Shown piece by piece: positions 9,216-18,660 of a DNA stretch of 64,000 bases (position 1 is its first letter; each line of letters starts with the position of its first letter). This DNA is from Rhizobium redzepovicii (GTDB lineage: Bacteria; Pseudomonadota; Alphaproteobacteria; Rhizobiales; Rhizobiaceae): NCBI RefSeq assembly GCF_019793435.1, contig NZ_JAILYH010000003.1, positions 62,001-126,000 of the forward strand, read 5' to 3'. Below the pieces are notes generated by a model. The model was given only the letters and a program-made list of their open reading frames with translations, did no database searches and was not told the DNA's origin. A program made the position numbers and the translations under genes.

Positions 9216-10034
9216 TCAGTCCTTGACGACCGAAATGTCAGGGGCGTCGACCGCTTTCATGCCGATGACATGATAGCCGCTGTCGGCATGGTGCACTTCG
9301 CCGGTGACGGAGCGCGAGAGATCGGACAGCAGATAGAGGCCGACATCGCCGACTTCTTCGATGGTGACGGTGCGGCGCAGCGGCGCGTTGTATTCGTTCC
9401 ACTTCAGAATATAGCGGAAATCGCCGATGCCGGAGGCTGCGAGCGTCTTGATCGGGCCGGCCGAGACGGCGTTGACGCGGATGTTCTGCGGTCCGAGGTC
9501 GACGGCCAGATACTTGACGCTCGCTTCGAGCGCGGCCTTGGCGACACCCATGACGTTATAGTTCGGCATCACCTTTTCGGCGCCGTAATAGGTCAGCGTC
9601 AGCATAGCGCCGCCATCCGTCATCAGCTTCTCGGCGCGGCGTGCGACCGAGGTGAAGGAATAGACGGAGATCTGCATCGTCTTGGCGAAATTGTCGGCCG
9701 AGGTGTCGACGTAGCGGCCGGTGAGCTCGTCCTTGTCGGAGAAGCCGATCGCATGCACCAGGAAATCGATCTTGCCCCAGAGCTTTTCGACGTTTGCGAA
9801 AACCTCGTCGATGGTGGCTTCGTCGGCAACGTCACAGTGTCCGACCAGCGTTGCGCCGATTTCGGCGGCAAGCGGCTCGACGCGCTTCTTCAGCGCATCG
9901 CCCTGGTAGGTGAGCGCGACTTCTCCGCCCTGCGCATGAATGGCCTTGGCAATACCCCACGCAATCGAGCGATTGTTGGCGACACCCATGATAACGCCGC
10001 GTTTGCCTGCCATGAGGCCGGATGCTTGAGCCAT
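9216..10034 (-). CDS. fabI: Enoyl-[acyl-carrier-protein] reductase (NADH)
   Basis: This is the final reduction in each cycle of fatty acid elongation. The 272-residue protein has the FabI-type cofactor motif GVANNRSIAWGIA (17-29) and the catalytic Y-x6-K pair (Tyr159, Lys166). The C-terminal SAGPIKTLAASGI block contacts the acyl substrate in this family. The CDS starts at ATG 10034 with GGGAGCG upstream. It is followed by a histidine phosphatase gene and preceded, 122 bases away, by a DnaJ gene on the same strand. Rhizobia often have two FabI paralogues, so I cannot say which numbered copy this is. Confidence 0.95.
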   Translation of the reverse strand: MAQASGLMAGKRGVIMGVANNRSIAWGIAKAIHAQGGEVALTYQGDALKKRVEPLAAEIGATLVGHCDVADEATIDEVFANVEKLWGKIDFLVHAIGFSDKDELTGRYVDTSADNFAKTMQISVYSFTSVARRAEKLMTDGGAMLTLTYYGAEKVMPNYNVMGVAKAALEASVKYLAVDLGPQNIRVNAVSAGPIKTLAASGIGDFRYILKWNEYNAPLRRTVTIEEVGDVGLYLLSDLSRSVTGEVHHADSGYHVIGMKAVDAPDISVVKD

Positions 10035-10065
10035 ATTTCGCTCCCTAGGAATTCTGATTGATCCT

Positions 10066-10080
10066 GCCTATGGCATAGGC
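10066..10080. promoter_or_regulatory. Perfect 7-bp palindrome upstream of fabI
   Basis: GCCTATG-G-CATAGGC is a perfect inverted repeat 32 bases upstream of the fabI start codon. Its size and position suit an operator, but I recognise no regulator for it, and a 7-bp repeat could arise by chance. Confidence 0.3.
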
Positions 10081-10156
10081 CGCTAATCGGTTCAAGCTTG
10101 GCCTGGATCATCAACTGTTAGGTTTCGTAACAAAGGGTGCGAAAGTCATAAATATT

Positions 10157-11317
10157 TCACAGGAACAGGCCTTCGCGCATGCTCCGCATGAGATCGGTGA
10201 CTTTGTCGTCGGGCTTTTCCCACAGGATAATGCGCAATTCGACGACGAGATCGCCTCTGCCGCCCTCTTCGCGAGGCAATCCCTGGCCGGGAATTCTAAT
10301 CGTCTTGTCCGAGCCGGACCATGCGGGGATCGTCACGTTCAGCGGCCCGCTCGGTCCTTCGATACGCGCCTCGGTGCCGAGCACGGCATTTTCGATGCTG
10401 AGCGGCAGCACCGCATGCAGATCGAAACCGGCGACCGTGAAGCGTGGATCGGGCGCAATGCGAATGTTGATGACGGCATCGCCCCGCTGCATGCCCGGCA
10501 GCTTGAAGCCTTGTCCCTTGAGCCGCAGCTCGTGACCATCCTTGGTGCCGGCCGGCAACGCGAAACCGATCTCGCGACCCTCCGGCAGTGAGGCGGTGAT
10601 CCAACCGCTTTTCAGCACGTCGTCGATCGTCACCGTCGCCGTCGCCACCTCGTCGGGGGCTTTTTCCAGGCCGGTATCCTTGGCGCCGGTGAACCGGCGC
10701 ACCAGGGATGTCAGGATGCTGAGCGGCAGCGGCAGGTTGGCGCCGGCATTTGGCCCAGCCTCGCCGGCCTCCTCGTCGCCCTTGGTTTCACCCTCGGCGG
10801 CGTCGCCATCCACGCGCCTGCCGGCCTCGCCAGCCTGCTGGTATTGCGCCCGTTGCGCGCGAGCCTGCGCCTGGCCGCCGGCCGCAGCGCGGGCCTGAGC
10901 GCCGAAAATGCGATCGACCATCTCGTCGGCGGGCTCGGCCGATCCTGCCTGTTGTCTGGAGCCGTCGGCGGCGGCCTTCTGGGCGGCGCGCGCAAGCTCT
11001 TCCATCACCCGCTCGGCATTGGCCTGCGCCGCCTTGGCGCGCACTGCGGCCTCACGTGCGGCCTGGCGCTGCTGCATGATCGTCTGTTCGTTCTTCTTTG
11101 CTTCCGCCATCCGCACGGCATTGTCGAACAGGCTGCGTTTGCGCGGGTCCTTCAGCGTTTCATAGGCGCGGCCGATCTCGGCGAACCGGGCGGTTGCCGT
11201 CGGGTCACCCTGATTGTGGTCGGGATGGGCTGACTTGGCCATATTGCGCCAGGCCGCCTTGATCTCGTCCGCTGCCGCGTCGCGCTTGACGCCCAGAATT
11301 TTATAAGGATCGCGCAT
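10157..11317 (-). CDS. DnaJ-class co-chaperone (CbpA-like, J domain plus C-terminal substrate domain)
   Basis: The protein starts MRDPYKILGVKRDA with a type J domain (1-65) whose HPD motif (31-33) is intact, so it should stimulate DnaK. There is no zinc-finger region. An Ala/Gln/Glu-rich, probably helical linker (about 70-215) replaces it. A DnaJ C-terminal peptide-binding domain follows (about 235-375; VTIDDVLKSGW, LRLKGQGFKLPG, IPGQGLPREEGGRGDLVV). I chose the ATG at 11317 (386 residues) because the upstream extension is unlike the family. The long linker resembles other rhizobial DnaJ/CbpA-type proteins. Confidence 0.9.
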   Translation of the reverse strand: MRDPYKILGVKRDAAADEIKAAWRNMAKSAHPDHNQGDPTATARFAEIGRAYETLKDPRKRSLFDNAVRMAEAKKNEQTIMQQRQAAREAAVRAKAAQANAERVMEELARAAQKAAADGSRQQAGSAEPADEMVDRIFGAQARAAAGGQAQARAQRAQYQQAGEAGRRVDGDAAEGETKGDEEAGEAGPNAGANLPLPLSILTSLVRRFTGAKDTGLEKAPDEVATATVTIDDVLKSGWITASLPEGREIGFALPAGTKDGHELRLKGQGFKLPGMQRGDAVINIRIAPDPRFTVAGFDLHAVLPLSIENAVLGTEARIEGPSGPLNVTIPAWSGSDKTIRIPGQGLPREEGGRGDLVVELRIILWEKPDDKVTDLMRSMREGLFL

Positions 11318-11570
11318 GTTAAACCGCCGGTGTTGCGATGCGGGAAGCCACGTCCTTGCCCGGCATCCCGAAATTCCGAAATCAAAAGCCCAATAACAAT
11401 TCGCGCCATCCCGTCGCACAGGCAGGGACAACCACTCTCAACGCTGATCGTGCGTCGGAGTTGCTAATCACTTCTTATTTCTATGGAGAGATGTGGGGTG
11501 TTTTGCGCCGAATGGTTAGCTCTTTGCTAAGCATTCGGCCGAAAGGTGTCGGGCGTTAACCTGTCGGCGA

Positions 11571-11620
11571 GCCGGATCAGCTTTCCCGCCGGAGCAGCTT
11601 TCCCGCCGGATCAGCTTTCC
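11571..11620. repeat. Three tandem copies of a 16-base unit
   Basis: The unit GCCGGATCAGCTTTCC occurs at 11571-11586, 11588-11603 (one change) and 11605-11620, with a 17-base period. The last copy covers the stop codon of the lipoprotein gene, the other two lie just downstream. The rest of the gap 11318-11570 shows no gene. Confidence 0.85.
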
Positions 11621-12069
11621 GGCTGGAAGCTCAAGAGCTGCCAGTTGCCGCCGCCGACGAGGCAGGTCTTGCCGTAGAATTTGGCGATGCCGACATAGGA
11701 ATGCCGCGTCGTGCGGAACTGGCGGCAAACCTGGCCCGACTCGTTATTCTCGACGATCGTATCGATGACGCCGGCGCTGCCTGTCGATGCATTCGCCCAG
11801 GGAAGCGGTTGGCCCTCGAGCCTTTGCACATCAGCCGAGGTCACGGCATTGCGCACGGTCATCTCGTCCGACAGCGTATCGGTGCTCGGCGGCGTCTGCG
11901 GCACCGTGCCGGTTGCCACCGATCGGTCGACCTTGGCTTCGCTGAGAAAATCCATACCGCCTGCTAGGCAGCCGGAAAGCGAAAGCATTGCGGCGCCGAT
12001 GACGAAGAACGTGCTGCTGCGATGCCGCAGGCCCTTTGTATGGCGATATGACTTTGCTATGACTTCCAC
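11611..12069 (-). CDS. RT0821/Lpp0805-type surface lipoprotein
   Basis: The protein has a positively charged N-terminus, a hydrophobic segment and a lipobox ending LSLSGC, so it is likely a lipoprotein. The C-terminal half (SAGVIDTIVENNESGQVCRQ...GKTCLVGGGNWQLL) resembles the RT0821/Lpp0805 surface protein family, which has paired cysteines and a terminal W-x-L. No ATG precedes the signal sequence without running into the divergent pdxH gene. The GTG at 12069 follows AGGATGCAGG and is preferred (152 residues). Function is unknown; the family is thought to be envelope-associated. Confidence 0.7.
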   Translation of the reverse strand: MEVIAKSYRHTKGLRHRSSTFFVIGAAMLSLSGCLAGGMDFLSEAKVDRSVATGTVPQTPPSTDTLSDEMTVRNAVTSADVQRLEGQPLPWANASTGSAGVIDTIVENNESGQVCRQFRTTRHSYVGIAKFYGKTCLVGGGNWQLLSFQPES

Positions 12070-12134
12070 CCTGCATCCTGTCCAGTTATCAAAAGCTGGG
12101 CGAGTTTTGAATAATCCGGGGCATTTGAACCAAT

Positions 12135-12755
12135 ATGTCGGCAAACGAGTTAACAAGCGGTGACTTTACCGAAAGTGGCGAACCCTTCAAGCTCTTTGCC
12201 GAATGGCTTGGCGAAGCGGAGGCTTCCGAACCCAATGACCCGAACGCCGTGGCGCTGGCAACGGTCGATGAGGATGGTCTTCCCAATGTCCGCATGGTTC
12301 TCCTGAAGGGATTCGACGACAACGGTTTCGTCTTCTACACCAATTTCGAGAGCCAGAAAGGCCGTGAAATTCTCGGCCAGAAAAAGGCCGCCATGTGTTT
12401 CCACTGGAAAAGCCTGCGCCGCCAGGTCAGGCTGCGCGGCCCGGTCGAGATCGTCACCGACGCCGAAGCCGACGCCTATTTCAAGACGCGGGCCCGCGGG
12501 AGCCGCATCGGCGCCTGGGCTTCGAAACAATCCCGCCCGCTCGAAAGCCGATTCGCGCTTGAAAAGGCGGTGGCCGAATATACTGCCCGTTATGCCATCG
12601 GCGAAATTCCGCGCCCCGCCCACTGGTCGGGCTTCCGCATCCGGCCGACCTCGATCGAGTTCTGGAAGGACCAGAATTTCCGCCTGCATGACCGCATCGA
12701 ATTTCGACGGGCCTTGGCGGAAGGCGCATGGGAGAAGGTCAGGATGTATCCGTAA
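12135..12755 (+). CDS. pdxH: Pyridoxamine/pyridoxine 5'-phosphate oxidase
   Basis: This FMN enzyme oxidises PNP and PMP to pyridoxal 5'-phosphate. The 206-residue protein has the family blocks [48 protein letters not shown] and the C-terminal [17 protein letters not shown] plus RLHDR signature. The start ATG at 12135 gives [11 protein letters not shown]. It is divergent from the lipoprotein gene (65-base spacer) and convergent, at 6 bases, with the polysaccharide deacetylase gene. PLP made here would serve several enzymes in this window (threonine synthase, diaminopropionate lyase). Confidence 0.96.
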   Translation: MSANELTSGDFTESGEPFKLFAEWLGEAEASEPNDPNAVALATVDEDGLPNVRMVLLKGFDDNGFVFYTNFESQKGREILGQKKAAMCFHWKSLRRQVRLRGPVEIVTDAEADAYFKTRARGSRIGAWASKQSRPLESRFALEKAVAEYTARYAIGEIPRPAHWSGFRIRPTSIEFWKDQNFRLHDRIEFRRALAEGAWEKVRMYP

Positions 12756-12761
12756 GCGGCG

Positions 12762-13799
12762 CTATTTGCCCATCAGCTTCAGCGGAATGCCGGAGGCAAG
12801 CGCTGAGACGTAGCGTCGCTTCTGGTAGAAGCCGTTCAGCGAAATGCGGCTGAGATAGCCGGTTTTCCTCGCCTCCGGCAGGCCCGGCTGGGTGGTGACC
12901 GCAAGCTCGAAGCCGAGATTGCGGGCGATCGCCGCCTCGCGGCTGGTCGCAGCCTCCGGCGTGCCGTAGGGATAGGCGATCGTCTTGGGGCGAATGCCGC
13001 TCACCGCCTCGACGTAATCGGCCGAAACCTGCATTTCTATCCGCGCTTCGGCCTCCGGCAGGCGGGCCAGCGCCCGATGGCTGATCGTATGGGCGCCGAG
13101 TGTGGCGAGCGGATGGGCCGCGAGCCGCTGCAACTGGCGGGGCTCCATCACCAGCGCGCGGGTGAGATCGGTTGGCTCGATGCCGTTTTCCCGCGCCAGC
13201 ATGTCGATCGCGGCGACGGCGCACGCCTCGTCGGACCGGTGGATAAAGGCGGCGAATCGGTCGAAGGCATCCCATTGCTGCTGCGGATCGTCGAGCGCCA
13301 GCCGTTCGCTGCCACGGCCGAAGTCGAAGCGAAGTTCGCCTGACCGGCGTAAGAGGGCGGCGAGCGTCTCCCACCAAATGCTGTGCGAGCCCTCGGCAAA
13401 ACCCTTGGCAACGAACACTGTGAACGGCGCCCGATGCTGTTCGAACACCGGCAGCGCGTGCTCCAGATTGTTTGTGTAGCCGTCGTCGAGCGTGAAGGCA
13501 GCAAACGGCGTTCCGCCCTCGGGCTCGGCCAGCAGCGCCGGCACCTGATCGAGCGGCACGAAACGATAGCCCTCCCGCTTCAGCCGCCGCAGCGCCGTAT
13601 CGAGAAAGCCGGGGGTGATTTCGAGATGCGCATTCGGCTCGAAAGCCTCCGGCACGTACGGGCGGACATGATGCAGCGTGAAGACGACGCCGCGTCCGCG
13701 CGCCTGGCGCATCAGCCCGGCGGCGGCAATCAGCCAGGAAAGCTCGAGCCCGACGCCGATCGCCGCGCGTTTTGCCAGTCGCCGGAATTGTCCCATCAT
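12762..13799 (-). CDS. Polysaccharide deacetylase family protein (NodB homology domain)
   Basis: The 345-residue protein has the NodB-fold metal motif TLDDGY (Asp105-Asp106) and the H-T-x-x-H pair (His237, His241), plus AYPYGTPEA. These are the hallmarks of carbohydrate esterase family 4. A hydrophobic N-terminal segment (about 13-30) may anchor it to the inner membrane. The substrate (peptidoglycan, chitooligosaccharide or exopolysaccharide) is not evident. It is not the nodulation NodB itself, which is shorter. It is monocistronic, convergent with pdxH and divergent from the carboxypeptidase gene. Confidence 0.88.
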   Translation of the reverse strand: MMGQFRRLAKRAAIGVGLELSWLIAAAGLMRQARGRGVVFTLHHVRPYVPEAFEPNAHLEITPGFLDTALRRLKREGYRFVPLDQVPALLAEPEGGTPFAAFTLDDGYTNNLEHALPVFEQHRAPFTVFVAKGFAEGSHSIWWETLAALLRRSGELRFDFGRGSERLALDDPQQQWDAFDRFAAFIHRSDEACAVAAIDMLARENGIEPTDLTRALVMEPRQLQRLAAHPLATLGAHTISHRALARLPEAEARIEMQVSADYVEAVSGIRPKTIAYPYGTPEAATSREAAIARNLGFELAVTTQPGLPEARKTGYLSRISLNGFYQKRRYVSALASGIPLKLMGK

Positions 13800-14016
13800 G
13801 CGCCGTCCGTTGCTTTTTGCCGCAAACTAGCAAGCGCGACTTAAGCCTTGCTGAATCCCGATTTCGCACGGCTCCTTTCATTTCCTGTTAACCAAGGCAA
13901 TGAAAAGGCTAGAAAAATGGTAGGAGTTGCCTCAAAGTCGCGCCAAACTTGCCGCTTCTGTCACGTTACGGCACAACGCCGATCCGATCGAGCGCCGACG
14001 CATCAAGGGGAACTGC

Positions 14017-15300
14017 ATGAGAACGCTTCTGGCGGCTGTTTTGACCGTAACGCTGGCCGTTTCGGCGCCTCTTGCGGCCCTGGCCGGCAGCGCTTCACTG
14101 GTCCTCGATGCCCGCACCGGCAAGGTTCTCGCCGCCGAGAACGCCGATACGTTGAACCATCCGGCCTCGCTGACGAAGATGATGACGCTCTATCTCACCT
14201 TCGAAGCGCTGAAACGCGGCAAGATCGCCTGGGATACGCCGATCAAGATGTCGAAATACGCCGCTTCCCGGCCGCCGACCAAGCTCGGCGTCAAGGCCGG
14301 CGGCACGATCACCGTGCGCGAGGCGGTCTATGGCATGATCATCAAATCCGCCAATGATGCCGCCTCGGCCATGGGCGAGAAGCTCGGCGGCTCGGAAAGC
14401 GGTTTTGCCCGGATGATGACGGCCAAGGCCCGCCAGCTCGGCATGAGCCGCACCGTCTTCGTCAACGCCTCCGGCCTGCCGGACGGCCGCCAGGTCACCA
14501 CGGCGCGTGATATGTCGACGCTCGCCATCGCGCTGATGAAGAATTATCCGAACGAATACCGGCTGTTTTCGGTGGCAAGCTTCAATTTCCGCGGCCGCAC
14601 CGTGCGCGGCCACAACAATCTCATGTACCGCTACCAGGGCATGGACGGCATCAAGACCGGTTACACCAACGCCTCCGGCTTCAATCTCGTCAGCGCTGTT
14701 CGGGACGGCAACCGCCGCGTCGTCGGCGTCGTGCTCGGCGGCCGCACCGCCCGCAGCCGTGACGACAAGATGGCCGGTCTGCTCGACCGTTATCTCGGCC
14801 GTGCCTCCTCTTCCGGCGGCGCCAAGCTGGTGGCGAGCGTCGGCGCCAGGGAGCCTGTCGAAGTGGCGTCTGCCGCCGACGATTCCGATGTTCCGGTGCC
14901 GCTCAGCGCACCGCGCCCGGCCGACGATCTTGCAGCAAAGAGCCTGGCCTATGCCGATGACGCCGTCGTGCCGCTGGAGCGTCCCGTCGCAATGGACGAA
15001 ATCCTGAACGCCGGCAAGGCGCCGAAAATGTCGGCAGAAAAGTCCGACGGCGACTGGCAGATCCAGATCTCGGCCGCCCCGAGCGCCGATGCTGCGCGTG
15101 CACTTCTCGCCCAGGCGAAGTCTGAAGGCGGCGCGCCGCTCAGTTCAGCCTCGCCCTATACCGAAGCAGTCGGCAAGGGCGCCAACAAGATCTACCGTGC
15201 CCGCTTCGTCGGTTTCGCCAGCAAGGATGCTGCCGTTTCCGCCTGCGATGCGCTGAAGCAGCGCTCCTACGACTGCATGCTGCTGCCTGACCACGGCTGA
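14017..15300 (+). CDS. D-alanyl-D-alanine carboxypeptidase (PBP5 family) with C-terminal SPOR domain
   Basis: This trims the terminal D-Ala from peptidoglycan stem peptides in the periplasm. It has a signal peptide (about 1-23, ending ALA), then the serine-enzyme triad: SLTK (51-54), SAN (111-113) and KTG (213-215). A low-complexity linker leads to a SPOR-like domain (about 345-427, starting DGDWQIQISA) that would bind denuded glycan at the septum. I chose ATG 14017 because it follows AAGGGGA and gives a proper signal peptide. An upstream start at 13927 would add a non-signal extension. Confidence 0.93.
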   Translation: MRTLLAAVLTVTLAVSAPLAALAGSASLVLDARTGKVLAAENADTLNHPASLTKMMTLYLTFEALKRGKIAWDTPIKMSKYAASRPPTKLGVKAGGTITVREAVYGMIIKSANDAASAMGEKLGGSESGFARMMTAKARQLGMSRTVFVNASGLPDGRQVTTARDMSTLAIALMKNYPNEYRLFSVASFNFRGRTVRGHNNLMYRYQGMDGIKTGYTNASGFNLVSAVRDGNRRVVGVVLGGRTARSRDDKMAGLLDRYLGRASSSGGAKLVASVGAREPVEVASAADDSDVPVPLSAPRPADDLAAKSLAYADDAVVPLERPVAMDEILNAGKAPKMSAEKSDGDWQIQISAAPSADAARALLAQAKSEGGAPLSSASPYTEAVGKGANKIYRARFVGFASKDAAVSACDALKQRSYDCMLLPDHG

Positions 15301-15376
15301 TCGCCGCAGTCAGGCAATCGACTCTGGACAAGCATCGGGAATCAGCGTCTCCTCCATAAACAAAAGGAGAACGCCG

Positions 15377-15694
15377 ATGTTGCGTCGTCTTGCCGATCAG
15401 TTCGAAATCTCATCCGCCTCCCATGTCGCCGCCAACGGCATCGAACGCGATGCCGACTGGTTCCTGTTGAAGCTGCAGGAGGAAATGGGCGAGCTGACGC
15501 AGGCCTGGAACCGGCTGACCGGCCGCGGCCGTGCGAAAGGCCGCTCGCCTGACGAGATGCGGCGCGATCTGGCCGACGAGACCGCCGACCTTCTCGGTCA
15601 TCTGCTGCTATTTGCCCGCCGCAATGATATCGACCTTGCCGCGGCGATCGAACGCAAGTGGCTGTTTCAGCCGGCGGAGGCGCCGAAGAGCTGA
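15377..15694 (+). CDS. MazG-like nucleotide pyrophosphohydrolase fold protein
   Basis: The 105-residue protein has the all-alpha NTP pyrophosphatase signature: the E-E-x-x-E metal motif in KLQEEMGELTQ and a second acidic motif DETADLLGH. It may hydrolyse a non-canonical or excess NTP. It is a single-domain short form, unlike the two-domain MazG. The ATG at 15377 follows AAAGGAGAA. It lies 76 bases downstream of the carboxypeptidase gene and is convergent with the GNAT gene. Confidence 0.8.
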   Translation: MLRRLADQFEISSASHVAANGIERDADWFLLKLQEEMGELTQAWNRLTGRGRAKGRSPDEMRRDLADETADLLGHLLLFARRNDIDLAAAIERKWLFQPAEAPKS

Positions 15695-15710
15695 AGCATG
15701 CCGGTGGCCT

Positions 15711-16202
15711 TCAGCCGACCTTATGCCGATAGAACTTGGTGTCCACCGCCATCAGCGGGAAGGCGCGGGGCAGGGCGCTTTTGGCGATCTCGGTAAAGCC
15801 GTTCTTTTCGTAGAAGCGATGGGCGGCGACGAATTTGTCGGTCGTGCCGAGGAAGATATCGGTCAGGCCGGCATCCCTGGCATGGGCGAACATGCGGTCG
15901 AGAAGCAGCGCCGCCACCCCATGTTCGCGGCCGCGAACCTCAGCGGCAACGAACATCTTGCGCAGGGCCGCCTGATGATTGCCGATGTCCTTCAAGCCCA
16001 GCGTGCCGACGATGGCGCCATCCTTGACGGCGACCCAGAACTCTCCCTTGCCGGACTGATAGAAATCCGGGATGACCCTCAGATCCGGCTGCGCGTCGGC
16101 GGTGATGTCGATGCCGAACTCTTCGCGCTGGATCGGCAGGATCACCGAAAGCACGGCATCGGCGTCGCCTTCCGCAAAACGCCTGATCTCGACCTCCGCC
16201 AT
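15711..16202 (-). CDS. GNAT family N-acetyltransferase
   Basis: The 163-residue protein starts MAEVEIRRF behind AAGGAG. It has the GNAT acetyl-CoA site (KMFVAAEVRGREHGVAALLL, with an R-G-x-x-x-G-like loop) and a C-terminal HRFYEKNGF motif. The substrate is unknown. It lies 17 bases downstream of tldD on the same strand, so it is probably co-transcribed. Confidence 0.85.
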   Translation of the reverse strand: MAEVEIRRFAEGDADAVLSVILPIQREEFGIDITADAQPDLRVIPDFYQSGKGEFWVAVKDGAIVGTLGLKDIGNHQAALRKMFVAAEVRGREHGVAALLLDRMFAHARDAGLTDIFLGTTDKFVAAHRFYEKNGFTEIAKSALPRAFPLMAVDTKFYRHKVG

Positions 16203-16219
16203 GACAGGCTCCTTTCGCC

Positions 16220-17635
16220 TCAGGTCTGGGTGCCGCCGACGGTGATCTGATCCATGCGCAGATGCGGCTGGCCGACGCCGACCGGAACCCATTGGCCGCC
16301 CTTGCCGCAATTGCCGATGCCGGTATCGAGCTTCATGTCGTTGCCGATCAGCGACACCCGCTTCATCGCATCCGGGCCATTGCCGATCAGCATCGCGCCC
16401 TTGATCGGCGCGCCGACCTTGCCGTTCTCGATCAGATAGGCCTCGGTGCAGCCGAAGACGAACTTGCCTGAGGTGATATCCACCTGGCCGCCGCCGAAGG
16501 AAACGGCATAGATGCCCTTCTTCACCGAGGCGATGATTTCCTCGGGCGTCTTGTCGCCGCCGAGCATATAGGTGTTGGTCATGCGCGGCATCGGCACATG
16601 GGCATAACCCTGGCGGCGGCCGTTGCCGGTCGGCGCCATGCCCATCAGCCGGGCATTCTGCCGATCCTGCATATAGCCGACGAGCTTGCCGTTCTCGATC
16701 AGCACGTTGTAGCCGGAAGGCGTGCCCTCGTCGTCGATGGTGATCGAGCCGCGGCGGTTGTCGATCGTGCCGTCGTCGACGACGGTCACGCCGGGAGCGG
16801 CGACCATCTGGCCGAGCAAGCCGGCAAAGGCCGACGTCTTCTTGCGGTTAAAATCGCCTTCCAGCCCGTGGCCGACGGCTTCGTGCAGCATCACGCCCGG
16901 CCAGCCGGAACCGAGAACGACATCCATCGTGCCTGCCGGCGCATCGATCGCCTCGAGGTTGACGAGCGCTTGGCGCAGCGCCTCGTCGGCGCCGTATTGC
17001 CAGCTGCCCTCGGCGATGAAATCGCCGAAACCGATACGCCCGCCGCTGCCGTAGGAGCCGCTTTCCTGGCGATCGCCTTCGCCGACCATGACCGAGATGT
17101 TGATGCGGGTCATCGGCCTGATGTCGCGCACGCGATGCCCGTCGGCGCGCAGGATGTCGACCACCTGCCAGCTCGCCGCCACCGACGCCGTCACCTGCCG
17201 CACCTTGTCGTTCTTGCCCCTGAGATAGGCGTCGATATCCTGCAGAACCTTGACCTTCTCCTCGAAGCTCGGCTGGCCGATCGGGTTCTGGTCGCCGTAG
17301 AATTTCTTGTTGGTGCCTTGCGGGGCGGCCGCATAGGAGCCGGAATAGCCGCGCGTCACCGCGCCCACCGCATCCGCCGCCCGCTTCAGCGCCGCCACCG
17401 AGAGATCGCCGGCATGGGCGTAGCCCACCGCTTCGCCGGCAACGGCGCGCAGGCCGAATCCCTGCTCGGTGTTGAAGCTGCCGCCCTTCAGCCGGCCATT
17501 GTCGAAGGTCAGCGCTTCGGCCTGCGCATGCTCGATAAACAGCTCGCCGTCATCGGCGCCGGCGAGCGCCTCGGCGACCAGACCACGCATCGTGGCTTCG
17601 TCGGCATCGAATAGCGTCAGGAGATCGGTGGTCAT
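16220..17635 (-). CDS. tldD: TldD metalloprotease subunit
   Basis: This is the TldD half of the TldD/TldE protease, which in enterobacteria processes microcin B17 precursor and degrades unfolded peptides. The 471-residue protein has the zinc motif H-E-x-x-x-H (HEAVGH, 251-256) followed by the LEGDFNRK segment. It also has the C-terminal GCTEAYLIENG...PIKGAML block typical of PmbA/TldD proteins. TldE/PmbA is not in the window. The start ATG at 17635 opens MTTDLLTLF. The natural substrate in rhizobia is not established. Confidence 0.94.
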   Translation of the reverse strand: MTTDLLTLFDADEATMRGLVAEALAGADDGELFIEHAQAEALTFDNGRLKGGSFNTEQGFGLRAVAGEAVGYAHAGDLSVAALKRAADAVGAVTRGYSGSYAAAPQGTNKKFYGDQNPIGQPSFEEKVKVLQDIDAYLRGKNDKVRQVTASVAASWQVVDILRADGHRVRDIRPMTRINISVMVGEGDRQESGSYGSGGRIGFGDFIAEGSWQYGADEALRQALVNLEAIDAPAGTMDVVLGSGWPGVMLHEAVGHGLEGDFNRKKTSAFAGLLGQMVAAPGVTVVDDGTIDNRRGSITIDDEGTPSGYNVLIENGKLVGYMQDRQNARLMGMAPTGNGRRQGYAHVPMPRMTNTYMLGGDKTPEEIIASVKKGIYAVSFGGGQVDITSGKFVFGCTEAYLIENGKVGAPIKGAMLIGNGPDAMKRVSLIGNDMKLDTGIGNCGKGGQWVPVGVGQPHLRMDQITVGGTQT

Positions 17636-18024
17636 GGTCTGGCTCCAATGGGCATGCGTTCGGGGATGCGCTTACGCATCTAGATAGGGCTCCTCATGAT
17701 AAGGAGTGAAGCCCTGCGGCGGAATATTCTTTGTTGGGCAGGATATCTAGGAGAGGGGATGCTTCCAAAGAGCGGGAAGCTCGGGGAGAAGGTGCCGGCA
17801 GGCGATGAGGGGGCCACGCGGCACACCCTCTCCTAATCCCTGTCCGGCGACGCGCACGGCAAGCGACTTGAAGACAGTCAAGACCATGCCAGTGCGGCCG
17901 AAGCTGGATGGACGTTCTTCTTGTTGGACGCTCCGGCTTTGCGGCCCCCTCATCCGCCCTACGGGCACCTTCTCCCCGAGGGGAGAAGAGGGAGCCGAAA
18001 GGCCGCGGCACACATCACCTGATC
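17636..18024. repeat. 389-base gene-free gap holding a RIME-type element
   Basis: A GGGGAGAAGGTGCCGGCAGG arm (17783-17802) followed by GATGAGGGGGCC lies at 17782-17815. It is answered by an inverted arm GGCCCCCTCATCCGCCCTAC...CACCTTCTCCCC at 17943-17979, ending in a GGGGAGAAG hairpin (to about 17989). Unique sequence of about 125 bases lies between. This is the RIME arrangement also seen at 24421-24616 and 29213-29361. No convincing gene is visible on either strand. Confidence 0.75.
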
Positions 18025-18660
18025 TCAAGGCAGCGCGTCGAAACCCTCGGCGAAGCCCTTGAGGTCGACGGGGATGCCGATGCCTTCTTCGGGGGTCTGG
18101 AAGACGATGAAAGTTGCCTGGGCGCCGCTGCGGAAGGTCTTCAGCAGCTCGTCTTCCAGCACGACCTCGGCATAACAGCCGTCGGCGAAGCAGCGCACGA
18201 AATAGGCGCGGCCGATATCCTTGCCGTCGACATTAAGCCCGAGGCCGTTCGGCAGCAGCACGCCGAGCGGCGCCAGCACGCGGAGAATCTTCGACTTGCG
18301 GTCGGCCGTCTTCAAAACGACGACGGAAAGCCCGACCTCCGGCCGATCCTCGGCGATGACGTTCTGCATCAGCGCGCATTGTTCGGTCGCAGCCCCTGCC
18401 GGCTTGTCGCAGACGACCGACCATGCGCCGTGATTGGATTTCACCGTGCCCGGCGCCTGCGGCTGGGTCTGGCCGGGTGTCACCTGGATATTCGGATTGG
18501 ACGCGCTCGGCTGCTGCGGCGTTGCAGCAGGAGCAGGGGCCGCAGCCGGCGGCTTGGCCGGCGCCGGCGTCGGTTGCTGCTGTGCGAAAACGGGCGTCGT
18601 CGCCGCGGCCGCGATGCTGGCAGTCACGAGAAGCGACTGCGCGAGGGAACGGAAACCCAT
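18025..18660 (-). CDS. Invasion-associated locus B (IalB) family periplasmic protein
   Basis: The 211-residue protein starts MGFRSLAQS behind AGAGGTTT and has a signal peptide ending VFAQQ. A Pro/Ala/Gln-rich linker of about 50 residues follows, then an IalB domain (HGAWSVVCDKP, CALMQN, YFVRCFADGCYAEV, and a terminal GF..GFDAL). Cysteines appear paired as in the family. IalB was named for erythrocyte invasion in Bartonella. In rhizobia its role is unknown, but it is probably a general envelope protein. I preferred ATG 18660 to a longer reading because of the signal peptide. Confidence 0.88.
   Translation of the reverse strand: MGFRSLAQSLLVTASIAAAATTPVFAQQQPTPAPAKPPAAAPAPAATPQQPSASNPNIQVTPGQTQPQAPGTVKSNHGAWSVVCDKPAGAATEQCALMQNVIAEDRPEVGLSVVVLKTADRKSKILRVLAPLGVLLPNGLGLNVDGKDIGRAYFVRCFADGCYAEVVLEDELLKTFRSGAQATFIVFQTPEEGIGIPVDLKGFAEGFDALP

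Noticed and set aside
12739..13881. A 380-codon minus-strand frame overlapping the polysaccharide deacetylase
   Set aside because: It is an Arg-rich alternative frame of the deacetylase gene, whose NodB motifs are intact.
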